Positions 51,031-60,426 of a stretch of DNA of 64,000 bases are shown here, piece by piece; position 1 is the stretch's first letter; every line of letters begins with the position of its first letter. The stretch is from Mucilaginibacter sp. (GTDB lineage Bacteria; Bacteroidota; Bacteroidia; Sphingobacteriales; Sphingobacteriaceae), in contig JANXTT010000156.1 in NCBI GenBank assembly GCA_025352225.1, positions 1 through 64,000 of the forward strand, given 5' to 3'. Position numbers and translations under genes: made by a program. The notes beneath the pieces were generated by a model. The model saw nothing but the letters and a program-made list of their open reading frames with translations, was not told where the DNA came from and ran no database searches.

Positions 51031-52164
51031 ATGGCCAAATCATCACAAATAGCAAAACTTCTTATTACCGCCTTACAAAACGAAATAATATTAGATATAG
51101 ATATTAGAAATAGGATATATCACGACAATAAATTCTCGAACTTGCCGAACTACAAATTAATGAAGCAAGTATCCTTAAAATCAAAGCTGAAATTTTTATA
51201 TTGGCCTTTTATCTGGGCATCATTTTTTATAATTCCGTTTAGAACAGTATTATTGGCAATATGTTCTTTCCTCATACGTGTCGTTTATAAAAAAAAGATA
51301 ACTCAAAATGGATTACATGTAATAGCTACCACTGTTAATAACAAAAAAATAATTTGCGAAGCGTTAAATTTGAGCAACATAACTTATTGCGATATAGATT
51401 ATAACATTTTCAATTATAAAACACTTAGCAAGTCACTCAGTATTAAGGAACTTTATACAAGCTTTAAAGCTTGCTTGTGTTTATATTGGTTAATTATTTG
51501 GCACAATAAAAAACAAATGTTTGATTTGGTTTTGCATTCTTATGATGCGACTATACTTATTATGTTAATAAACTATATTCAAAATAACCCCGATCAAAGT
51601 TTTATTACCGACGATCACTATCAACGCTGGGCATATATACTTTCAAACACCTCTACAAAAGTTTATATTGTACAACATGGATTTATAGATGGCAACCTTA
51701 ATTTTAAAAATAAGTTCGGGAACGTTACATTGCTATTCGTAAAACATAAAAGCTTTATTCCAATTTTTGAAAAATATTTCAAAATAGAAAAATCTGAAAC
51801 ATATTTATCAACGACGAATTTAATAGAAACCCCGTTTAGCAAGAATGCTGTTTTATTAGCATCTTCTTATCCAACGATAGATATGGAAATAGCATTTTTA
51901 AAAGAGTTAAGAAAAACTTGTACATGCCCTGTTATCATTAAACTACATCCAAACCATGCATACGACGATAGGAAGGATGTTTTATTATCGTATGCAACCT
52001 ACATTAGCAAAAGCACCGAAAATTTGTATTGTAAGGTATTCATAAGTTATAATTCATTTTTAGAATATGATTACAAATCGCAGAATATAATAACTTATTC
52101 TCTTAAAGAAAATGGCTTGGAACAAGTTTTGATAGATGTTAGAACGGACATAATGTGCGATTAA
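51031..52164 (+). CDS. Putative glycosyltransferase, GT-B type, possibly nonulosonyl/sialyl transferase-like
   Basis: VYIVQHGFIDGNLNF and CPVIIKLHPNHAYDDR (KLHP motif); position between Wzy and the amidation genes. Confidence 0.45.
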   Translation: MAKSSQIAKLLITALQNEIILDIDIRNRIYHDNKFSNLPNYKLMKQVSLKSKLKFLYWPFIWASFFIIPFRTVLLAICSFLIRVVYKKKITQNGLHVIATTVNNKKIICEALNLSNITYCDIDYNIFNYKTLSKSLSIKELYTSFKACLCLYWLIIWHNKKQMFDLVLHSYDATILIMLINYIQNNPDQSFITDDHYQRWAYILSNTSTKVYIVQHGFIDGNLNFKNKFGNVTLLFVKHKSFIPIFEKYFKIEKSETYLSTTNLIETPFSKNAVLLASSYPTIDMEIAFLKELRKTCTCPVIIKLHPNHAYDDRKDVLLSYATYISKSTENLYCKVFISYNSFLEYDYKSQNIITYSLKENGLEQVLIDVRTDIMCD

Positions 52165-52248
52165 CTAAGATATAAGCAGGATATATATTGAATTATAGTA
52201 TCTTTATCGTTTCTTAAAGAAACTGTAAATAATTATTATTTCTTAACT

Positions 52249-53391
52249 ATGGACTACAAAGAATACCAAATATGTACAAAAACAATAATGGATACCTCAG
52301 ACCCCAATATCATATTTAATGATAAAGGAGAGAGCGACTATTACTTAAATTTTCGAAATAATATTCTGCCCAACTGGCATACTGGCGATGCAGGCAGACA
52401 GGAGTTAATGCGTATTGCCGACAAGATAAAAAAAGGAAGCAAAAATAGAGATTTTGATTGTATTATTGGATTAAGCGGCGGTTTAGATAGTTCATATTGC
52501 GCATTTGTGGCTAAAGAAATAATGGGTTTAAGGCCCCTTATATTTCACGTTGATGCCGGTTGGAATACCCAACAGGCTGTAGAAAATATAGAATGTTTGG
52601 TAGATGGTTTAGAACTGGATCTATATACCGAGGTAATAAACTGGGAAGAAATTAAAGATTTACAATTAGCGTTTTTTAAATCTCAAATCCCAGATCAAGA
52701 TTTGGTGCAAGATTATGCTTTCTTTTCAGCTTTATACCAATTTGCACATAAAAATAAAATTAAATATGTTTTAACAGGTGGTAATTTCAGTACCGAATGT
52801 TGCCGGGAGCCTGAAGAATGGGGTGGATATCCAGGTATTGATAAAACTTTGGTTATGGATATTCATAAAAAATTTGGGAGCCGTCCACTAAAAACCTTCC
52901 CGATAGTAGATATTTTGGTATATAAAATATATTATAAATATGTACTGGGCATGGAGATATTTAAACCGTTAAATCTAGTACCTTATATAAAAGAAGAAGC
53001 AGAGATGTTATTGAAAGAAAAATTTGGCTGGCAAAAATTCTTGCATAAACATCATGAATCGCGGTTTACAAGGTTTTATGAAGATTATTGGCTTCCAAAA
53101 AAGTTTGGATTTGAAAAACGAAGAGCCCATTTTTCTAGCCTGATATTAACCGGACAAATGACCAGGGAGGAAGCGTTAAAAAGGATTTCAAAGCCTGAAT
53201 TAGATGAGCAATTTCTGGAAAAAGAATTTGAATATGTGGCTCATAAATTGGACTTGACCATAGAAGAACTCACCTCAATTTTTAATGGGCCTAATAAAAC
53301 GTACAAAGATTATAAAAACAAAATAGGTATTATAAAGTTGGGCTCAAAAATGATGAGCTTATTAGGTTTGGAGAAAAGATTGTTTAGATGA
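52249..53391 (+). CDS. N-acetyl sugar amidotransferase (WbpG/WbuX family)
   Basis: YQICTKTIMDTSDPNIIFNDKGESDYY; IIGLSGGLDSSYCAFVAKE PP-loop. Confidence 0.92.
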   Translation: MDYKEYQICTKTIMDTSDPNIIFNDKGESDYYLNFRNNILPNWHTGDAGRQELMRIADKIKKGSKNRDFDCIIGLSGGLDSSYCAFVAKEIMGLRPLIFHVDAGWNTQQAVENIECLVDGLELDLYTEVINWEEIKDLQLAFFKSQIPDQDLVQDYAFFSALYQFAHKNKIKYVLTGGNFSTECCREPEEWGGYPGIDKTLVMDIHKKFGSRPLKTFPIVDILVYKIYYKYVLGMEIFKPLNLVPYIKEEAEMLLKEKFGWQKFLHKHHESRFTRFYEDYWLPKKFGFEKRRAHFSSLILTGQMTREEALKRISKPELDEQFLEKEFEYVAHKLDLTIEELTSIFNGPNKTYKDYKNKIGIIKLGSKMMSLLGLEKRLFR

Positions 53392-54002
53392 TAGTATTAA
53401 TTGATTACGGTTTAGGCAATATTAACGCCTTTGTGAATGTTTTTAAAAGGGTAAATATACCTGTAAAAACAGCTAAAAATGCAGATGAATTAAATGGAGC
53501 TATCAAACTTATTCTGCCTGGTGTTGGAGCATTTGATCATGCAATGTTTGAACTTGATCGATCAGGAATGAGAAACGAACTTGATCATTTGGTTTTACAA
53601 AAAAAAGTACCTGTAATTGGAATTTGTGTAGGCATGCAAATGTTAGGCAATTCAAGCGATGAGGGCAATTTACCAGGTCTTGGATGGATAGACGCCGAAA
53701 TTAAAAAATTTGATGAAAACACTATAAATCAAAAAACAAAACTTCCTCATATGGGATGGAACGATGTAAAGCCTATAAAGGACACTAAATTATTTGAAGA
53801 CTTAGAGAAAGATGCTTTGTTTTATTTTTTACATTCGTATTATTTCAAATGTAATAATGAGAACGATATTATTGCCACTTCTTTTTATGGTACTGAATTT
53901 ACGTGTGCTACCAAACATGATAATGTTTACGGGGTTCAATTTCATCCCGAAAAAAGCCATAATTATGGTGAAAAATTACTGCATAATTTTGCAAAACTGT
54001 AA
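53388..54002 (+). CDS. hisH: HisH-type glutamine amidotransferase of the sugar amidation system (WbuY-like)
   Basis: ILIDYGLGNINAFVNVFKR; LPGVGAFDHAM; GICVGMQMLG; VQFHPEKSH. Confidence 0.9.
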   Translation: MIVLIDYGLGNINAFVNVFKRVNIPVKTAKNADELNGAIKLILPGVGAFDHAMFELDRSGMRNELDHLVLQKKVPVIGICVGMQMLGNSSDEGNLPGLGWIDAEIKKFDENTINQKTKLPHMGWNDVKPIKDTKLFEDLEKDALFYFLHSYYFKCNNENDIIATSFYGTEFTCATKHDNVYGVQFHPEKSHNYGEKLLHNFAKL

Positions 54003-54005
54003 CTG

Positions 54006-54776
54006 ATGTTAAGACCCAGAATTATTCCCAGTCTTCTAATTCATGATAAAGGACTGGTAAAAACTGTACATTTTAAAAACCCCAAATACGTAGGCGACCC
54101 TATTAACGCCGTTAAAATATTTAATGAAAAAGAAGTAGATGAGTTGGCTGTTTTTGATATCGATGCCTCCGTACACAACCGGGAGCCGGATTACAATTTA
54201 ATAGAACGTTTAGCCAATCAAAGCCGTATGCCATTATGTTATGGTGGAGGGGTTAAAACCGTGCAACAGGCACATCGCATTTTTGGATTAGGTATTGAAA
54301 AGATCGCGTTGAGCTCGGCTATTATTAATCGTCCTGAAATAGTTACTGAAATAGCTAACCGTGTTGGTACACAAAGTGTAGTTGCCGTGCTTGACGTTAA
54401 AAAAAAAATATTAGGAGGCTACGAAATTTATACTCATAATGGAAAAAAAGCTTCCGGTTTAAACCCTTTTCAGTTTGCAATTAAATTACAGGAGCTAGGT
54501 ATCGGCGAAATTGTAATAAACTCCATCGATCAGGATGGTACCATGAAGGGCTTTGATATGACTTTGATAAACAGTATAAGAGACGTAGTATCTATTCCTT
54601 TAACCGTTTTAGGTGGTGCAGGCTCTTTGGATGATATTGGTAAAGTTATAAAAAAACACGGTGTTATAGGTGTTGCAGCAGGTAGTCTCTTTGTTTTTAA
54701 AGGCGTGTATAAGGCTGTCCTAATCAATTATCCCAATAGAAAAGAGAAGGACGAATTAATCTTTAAGAATTCATAA
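54006..54776 (+). CDS. HisF-like glycosyl amidation-associated protein (WbuZ type)
   Basis: LRPRIIPSLLIHDKGLVKTVHFKNPKYVGDPINAVKIFNEKEVDELAVFDIDAS. Confidence 0.9.
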   Translation: MLRPRIIPSLLIHDKGLVKTVHFKNPKYVGDPINAVKIFNEKEVDELAVFDIDASVHNREPDYNLIERLANQSRMPLCYGGGVKTVQQAHRIFGLGIEKIALSSAIINRPEIVTEIANRVGTQSVVAVLDVKKKILGGYEIYTHNGKKASGLNPFQFAIKLQELGIGEIVINSIDQDGTMKGFDMTLINSIRDVVSIPLTVLGGAGSLDDIGKVIKKHGVIGVAAGSLFVFKGVYKAVLINYPNRKEKDELIFKNS

Positions 54777-54810
54777 AAACCATCTATCCTTAATTTATAA
54801 AAAACAACTT

Positions 54811-55851
54811 ATGCTTAATGATAAAATACTCTTAATAACCGGCGGGACGGGATCTTTTGGAAACGCTGTTCTGAATAGATTTTTACATACTGATCATTTT
54901 AAAGAAATACGCATATTCAGTCGTGATGAAAAAAAACAAGATGACATGCGCAATCAGCTTAAAAATGAAAAGCTAAAATTTTATATTGGCGATGTTCGTG
55001 ACTATAATAGTATAGAAAGAGCTATGCACGGTGTTGACTATGTGTTTCATGCAGCAGCTTTAAAACAAGTACCTTCCTGCGAGTTTTTTCCTTTGGAAGC
55101 TACCAAAACCAATGTTTTTGGCACCCAAAATACTATTGATGCCGCCATTGCTAATAAAGTTACAAAAATAATTTGTTTAAGCACTGATAAAGCTGCCTAC
55201 CCTATTAACGCAATGGGCATATCAAAGGCACTTATGGAAAAAGTTGCTATTGCGGCTTCAAGAAACATTATTAACGATACAACCACAGTTTGTTTAACGC
55301 GTTATGGCAATGTAATGGCTTCAAGAGGCTCCGTAATACCTCTATTTTTAAAGCAAATCAAAGAAGGTAAAACACTTACCATAACGGATCCTCATATGAC
55401 ACGTTTTTTAATGTCGCTTGAAGAAGCTGTAGAACTGGTGCTATTCGCATTTGAACATGGTAACCAGGGAGACTTATTTGTAAATAAAGCCCCAGCCGGT
55501 ACAATTGGCGATTTGGCATTAGCCTTAAAACAATTATGTAATGCCAATAATGAAATTAAAATTATAGGTACACGACATGGTGAAAAACTATATGAAACCT
55601 TATGCACAAGGGAAGAAATGAAAAAAGCTGAAGATATGGGCGCTTTTTATAGAATTCCGGCTGATAACAGAAACTTAAATTATAATCAATATTTTTCTGA
55701 AGGAGAAGCTGATATTTCCAAAATTGAGGATTACCATTCGCACAACACTAAACAATTAGGGGTTGAGGGCATGAAAGTACTTTTATCACAACTTCCATTG
55801 ATTAAAAAAGAAGTTTTTGGCAACCAAGATGCCTTACAATATCCGGCATAA
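54811..55851 (+). CDS. UDP-GlcNAc 4,6-dehydratase/5-epimerase (WbjB/FnlA/CapE-like)
   Basis: ILLITGGTGSFGNAVLNRFL; STDKAAYPINAMGISKALMEK; position before FnlB/FnlC-like genes. Confidence 0.88.
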   Translation: MLNDKILLITGGTGSFGNAVLNRFLHTDHFKEIRIFSRDEKKQDDMRNQLKNEKLKFYIGDVRDYNSIERAMHGVDYVFHAAALKQVPSCEFFPLEATKTNVFGTQNTIDAAIANKVTKIICLSTDKAAYPINAMGISKALMEKVAIAASRNIINDTTTVCLTRYGNVMASRGSVIPLFLKQIKEGKTLTITDPHMTRFLMSLEEAVELVLFAFEHGNQGDLFVNKAPAGTIGDLALALKQLCNANNEIKIIGTRHGEKLYETLCTREEMKKAEDMGAFYRIPADNRNLNYNQYFSEGEADISKIEDYHSHNTKQLGVEGMKVLLSQLPLIKKEVFGNQDALQYPA

Positions 55852-55854
55852 CCA

Positions 55855-56289
55855 ATGATTAAACAACCACAATTTATAGCAGGGGGATCTCATAAAGATG
55901 AAAGAGGGACGGTTTCTTTTATAAACGATTTTAAAATGGATGAGGTTAAAAGGCTTTACTTCATTGAACATCCTGATATAAATATGGTTAGGGCATGGCA
56001 AGGTCATAAAAAAGAGCAAAAATGGTTCTATGTATCAAGTGGTAGTTTCAAAGTTATTGCTATAAAACCAAACGATTGGGAAAATCCTTCAAACTACCTC
56101 GATTTAAAACAATTTGTGTTGGCTGCCGGTAGCCCCGGTATTTTGTATATACCAGGCGGCTATGCAAATGGATTTAAAGCACTTGAACCTCATTCAATAA
56201 TTACTGTATTCTCTGATTTTACAGTTGAACAATCAGCACAAGATAATTATAGATTTGATCCGGATTTATGGTTTAATTGGGAAACATAA
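55855..56289 (+). CDS. RmlC/FdtA-like cupin sugar epimerase
   Basis: HKDERGTVSFINDFKMDEVKRLYFIEHPD; LYIPGGYANGFKALEP. Confidence 0.75.
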   Translation: MIKQPQFIAGGSHKDERGTVSFINDFKMDEVKRLYFIEHPDINMVRAWQGHKKEQKWFYVSSGSFKVIAIKPNDWENPSNYLDLKQFVLAAGSPGILYIPGGYANGFKALEPHSIITVFSDFTVEQSAQDNYRFDPDLWFNWET

Positions 56290-56322
56290 TTTGCATTATT
56301 TTTTTAAATTATAATTATACTA

Positions 56323-57441
56323 ATGATTAAAGTAGGAATAACAGGTCAGAAAGGATTTATTGGCCAGCATTTATATAATACACTAGGTCTTTTTCCTCAA
56401 GAATTTGAACGTATAGAATATCATCGCGACTGGTTCGATGATGAAACTAAACTAAATAATTTTGTTTCCAATTGTGATGTAATTGTACATTTAGCTGCAA
56501 TGAACAGGCATAACGATGCAAATGTAATTTATAAGAACAATGTAAGCCTAGTTCAAAAACTAGTAGGTGCGTTACAAAACGCACAAAGCAAGGCACATAT
56601 TTTATTTTCCTCTTCATCACAAGAAGAAAAAGGCAATCTTTATGGAAAAAGCAAAAAAGATGGACGAGAACATTTAGCCAACTGGGCCAAAAATGCGGGA
56701 GGCAAATTTACCGGGCTAGTTATTCCTAATGTATTCGGACCTTTTGGGCACCCTTATTACAACTCTTTCATTGCTACATTTTGTCATCAACTAACCCAAA
56801 ATGAACAACCCAAAATTGATGTAGATAGCACCGTAAAATTGATCTATGTTCAAGACTTGGTTGAACAAATAATTCATCACATCAGAAACCATACCGATGC
56901 TGATTTGGTTACTATACCGCATACTTCTGCGTACAAAGTTTCCGACATCCTAATATTATTAGATGGCTTCAAAAAACAATACATGGAAGGAGGAGTAATT
57001 CCTAATTTGTCCAATACATTTGAACTTAACCTATTTAACACCTTCAGATGCTATATGGATGTTAAACAACACTTTCCTGTTAAGTTTACCCAACACACTG
57101 ATGCAAGGGGAGCGTTTGTTGAGGTTATTAAACTAAATGACGGAGGCCAAGTTTCATTTTCAACCACAGTTAGCGGAATAACCCGGGGAAACCATTACCA
57201 TACTCGTAAAATTGAACGTTTTGCAGTAATCAAAGGCGAAGCATTGATTCAATTACGAAAAATAGCCACAGATGATGTTTTAGATTTTTATCTTTCAGGC
57301 ACGGAGCCGGCCTATGTAGATATGCCTATTTGGTATACACATAACATTAAAAATATCGGTTCGGATGATTTGTACACTATATTCTGGATCAATGAGTTTT
57401 TTAATCCAGCTGACCCTGATACCTATTTTGAAACTGTTTAA
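56323..57441 (+). CDS. WbjC/FnlB/CapF-like bifunctional SDR-cupin reductase/epimerase
   Basis: KVGITGQKGFIGQHLYNTL N-terminus; C-terminal cupin FTQHTDARGAFVEVIK...GNHYHTRKIERFAVI. Confidence 0.9.
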   Translation: MIKVGITGQKGFIGQHLYNTLGLFPQEFERIEYHRDWFDDETKLNNFVSNCDVIVHLAAMNRHNDANVIYKNNVSLVQKLVGALQNAQSKAHILFSSSSQEEKGNLYGKSKKDGREHLANWAKNAGGKFTGLVIPNVFGPFGHPYYNSFIATFCHQLTQNEQPKIDVDSTVKLIYVQDLVEQIIHHIRNHTDADLVTIPHTSAYKVSDILILLDGFKKQYMEGGVIPNLSNTFELNLFNTFRCYMDVKQHFPVKFTQHTDARGAFVEVIKLNDGGQVSFSTTVSGITRGNHYHTRKIERFAVIKGEALIQLRKIATDDVLDFYLSGTEPAYVDMPIWYTHNIKNIGSDDLYTIFWINEFFNPADPDTYFETV

Positions 57442-57455
57442 AACAAGCTTTATTT

Positions 57456-58601
57456 ATGAGCAGAACGATTAAAAAATTAAAAGTGATGACAGTGGTTGGT
57501 ACCCGGCCAGAAATCATACGCCTATCAAGAGTTTTGATTGCACTAGATCAATCAGAATCCATACAGCATATACTGGTACATACAGGTCAGAATTATGATT
57601 ATGAACTCAATCAAATATTTTTTGATGATTTGGGCCTGCGCAAACCGGATCACTTTTTAAATGCAGCAGGTAAAACAGCCACCGAAACAATAGGGCAAAT
57701 ATTAATTAATATAGATCCAATATTGGAAAGCGAAAAACCGGACGCCTTTTTGGTATTAGGAGATACCAATAGTTGTTTATGTGCCCTACCGGCAAAAAAA
57801 AGACATATTCCTATTTTTCATATGGAAGCTGGTAATCGTTGCTTTGATCAAAGAGTACCAGAAGAAACAAATCGTAAAATAGTCGATCATATCAGTGATA
57901 TTAATTTAACATACAGCGATATAGCCAGAGAATATTTATTACGTGAGGGGATATCTGCTGATCGTATTATTAAAACAGGCTCGCCAATATTCGAGGTTTT
58001 AAATTATTATTTGCCTCAAATTAAAGATTCTGATATATTAAATAAATTAGGATTAAAAGCAAATGAATTCTTTGTAGTTTCTTCCCATCGGGAAGAAAAC
58101 ATTAATAGTGAAAAGAACTTTAATGGCCTGATGAATAGTTTAAATATAATTGCTGAGCAATATAAGTACCCAATCATTGTAAGTACTCACCCTCGTACAC
58201 GTAAAATGATCGAAACTAAAAAAATTGCTATGTGTCCTGAAATACAATTTTTAAAGCCTATGGGGTTTAATGATTATAACGCTTTGCAGATGCATTCATT
58301 TGCTGTATTATCAGATAGTGGTACAATTTCTGAAGAATCATCTACATTAAACTTTAGAGCATTAAACATCAGAGAGGCCCATGAGCGACCTGAGGCGATG
58401 GAGGAAGCATCGGTAATGATGGTTGGATTAAACCCCGAACGTATTACGCAGGGATTGATACAATTACAATATCAGCACGTAGGCGAACAAAGAAATTTCA
58501 GGCCAGTGGCCGATTATTCCATGCCAAATGTATCAGATAAAGTAGTAAGAATTATAATTAGTTATGTTGATTATATTAAGAGAGTTGTTTGGAGCGAATA
58601 A
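57456..58601 (+). CDS. UDP-N-acetylglucosamine 2-epimerase family (WbjD/FnlC/CapG-like)
   Basis: VMTVVGTRPEIIRLSRVL; HTGQNYDYELNQIFFDDLGLRKPDHFL; HMEAGNRCFDQRVPEETNRKIVDH. Confidence 0.92.
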   Translation: MSRTIKKLKVMTVVGTRPEIIRLSRVLIALDQSESIQHILVHTGQNYDYELNQIFFDDLGLRKPDHFLNAAGKTATETIGQILINIDPILESEKPDAFLVLGDTNSCLCALPAKKRHIPIFHMEAGNRCFDQRVPEETNRKIVDHISDINLTYSDIAREYLLREGISADRIIKTGSPIFEVLNYYLPQIKDSDILNKLGLKANEFFVVSSHREENINSEKNFNGLMNSLNIIAEQYKYPIIVSTHPRTRKMIETKKIAMCPEIQFLKPMGFNDYNALQMHSFAVLSDSGTISEESSTLNFRALNIREAHERPEAMEEASVMMVGLNPERITQGLIQLQYQHVGEQRNFRPVADYSMPNVSDKVVRIIISYVDYIKRVVWSE

Positions 58602-58617
58602 CAAATTACTATAATTA

Positions 58618-59874
58618 ATGAAAAAAAAAATCCTCATACACAGTATTGTTTTTAGTCCGGATGGTGTTTCAACCGCGTACTTGTATAATGATATTGCTAT
58701 CAAGTTTAAGGAAAGCGGTTACGATGTAGTTGTATTAACAACCACCCCTCATTATAACCTCGTTGCAGAAGAATTAGTAAAACAACCATTACATGCTAAG
58801 CTTTGGGGAATATATTATGTAAGCGAATTTCATAATATACCCGTTATACATATACCACAAAAAAAATTTAAAAGTGCTTTATTAAGGATGTTAGGATTTA
58901 TTTATTGGCATTTTTTATCAATAATCATAGGTCTACTCCAAAAAAATATAAATATCATTTTATCTCCATCTCCTCCTTTAACAATAGGTTTTATTAATCT
59001 ATTAATTGGCAAAATTAAATCAGCAAAAGTAGTTTATAATGTTCAGGAAATTTATCCTGATTTTTTGATCAATCAAGGTAACCTTAAATTTAAACCAGTT
59101 ATAAACTTTTTAAAATGGCTGGAAAGATTTATTTATAATCGGTCCGATGCTGTTGTAACAATAGATAAAGTATTCTATAACACTATTGTTGAACGATTTA
59201 TAAACCCGGATAAATTACATGTAATTCCCAATTTTGTAGATACCGGATTATTCAAACCCGTATTCAATCATAATCTTGATGAAGTGTTATTTCCTCTCAA
59301 AGACGATGTTCTGAAGATAATGTACGCCGGCAACCTAGGGCATGCTCAAGATTGGGAACCTCTACTCTTTGTAGCAAAAGCGCTCTCATCCCATAATATT
59401 GAATTTTGGATTATTGGCGAAGGAGTTATGAAGGATTACCTCATTGATCAAATTATTAAAAACCAGCTTTCAAATGTGCATATTATTCCATATCAGCCAA
59501 GAGAACATATGCCAGCTTTAATCTCATATGCTGATCTCCAATTTATTTTTATGTCTCCAGAAATGGAAGGTCAGGGATTTCCCTCAAAAGTTTATACCAT
59601 TATGGCCTGTGCAAAACCATTACTTATAACATCCGGTATAAACACACCAATAAGTAAATTTTTAAGCAAGGTTGGCTGTGCCTGTATTATAAATCAACCA
59701 GAATTTACCGATAAATGCAATGACATAATAGCGTTTTTGATCAAAGTGAGAAACGATGCATCTCAATTAACAAGCATGGGTGAAAAAGGATTACATTTGA
59801 TTGAAAGGTCATATTCAAAAGAAATAGTTACTTCTCAATATGTGGATTTGGCGAACCATTTAATTCGAAAATAA
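58618..59874 (+). CDS. Glycosyltransferase family 4 (WbuB/FucNAc transferase-like)
   Basis: YNVQEIYPDFLINQG; LHVIPNFVDTGLFKP; IMYAGNLGHAQDWE; downstream of the FucNAc pathway. Confidence 0.82.
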   Translation: MKKKILIHSIVFSPDGVSTAYLYNDIAIKFKESGYDVVVLTTTPHYNLVAEELVKQPLHAKLWGIYYVSEFHNIPVIHIPQKKFKSALLRMLGFIYWHFLSIIIGLLQKNINIILSPSPPLTIGFINLLIGKIKSAKVVYNVQEIYPDFLINQGNLKFKPVINFLKWLERFIYNRSDAVVTIDKVFYNTIVERFINPDKLHVIPNFVDTGLFKPVFNHNLDEVLFPLKDDVLKIMYAGNLGHAQDWEPLLFVAKALSSHNIEFWIIGEGVMKDYLIDQIIKNQLSNVHIIPYQPREHMPALISYADLQFIFMSPEMEGQGFPSKVYTIMACAKPLLITSGINTPISKFLSKVGCACIINQPEFTDKCNDIIAFLIKVRNDASQLTSMGEKGLHLIERSYSKEIVTSQYVDLANHLIRK

Positions 59875-59980
59875 ACTAAAAATAGAATAACTGGTCTAAC
59901 AGGATTCATTGGGGTAAATTTGAAATATTAACTTAATAAAACTGTGAGGTTTACAGAGATCGTTTCACTTCCGCTTAGAA

Positions 59981-60190
59981 TCAAGCTAATAATTTTGCAC
60001 CTTGATTCTTTCTTTTAGTGGTCTTACGATATAGCACTGACTTCCTCCCATATACGGGCGTTTTATCAGCAAATTCGTTTACGACTTGTATAGGAGATCT
60101 GCCTTTTAGAGAATGCGTCGTATAGGGAAAGGCATTTGTTCCGTCACAGTCCCGAGGAATTTCCCGCAGGTTTTTCCATATATAAAGCAA
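59981..60190 (-). pseudogene. Possible integrase/transposase C-terminal remnant
   Basis: FPYTTHSLKGRSPIQVVNEF resembles the N/RPHSSLKGxSPxxV integrase-core C-terminus; short, no upstream catalytic part. Confidence 0.35.
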
Positions 60191-60426
60191 AACTTAATTT
60201 GGCTTTATATATGGAATTACAATAGGCGTATCTATCGCCTATTATATCTATAAAAAGAATTATCAATGTAGACAATATATTCTTTCAGACGAAGCTCCTT
60301 AGATTAAATTTCTTTTTATTGAAGATTTTTCGTTCAATGACTATTCGTAAATAGATACATTAGTATTTTCCAGTCTGCTTCTTAAAACGCTAAATAATAA
60401 CAATCTTGAAAAAATATTATTACATT

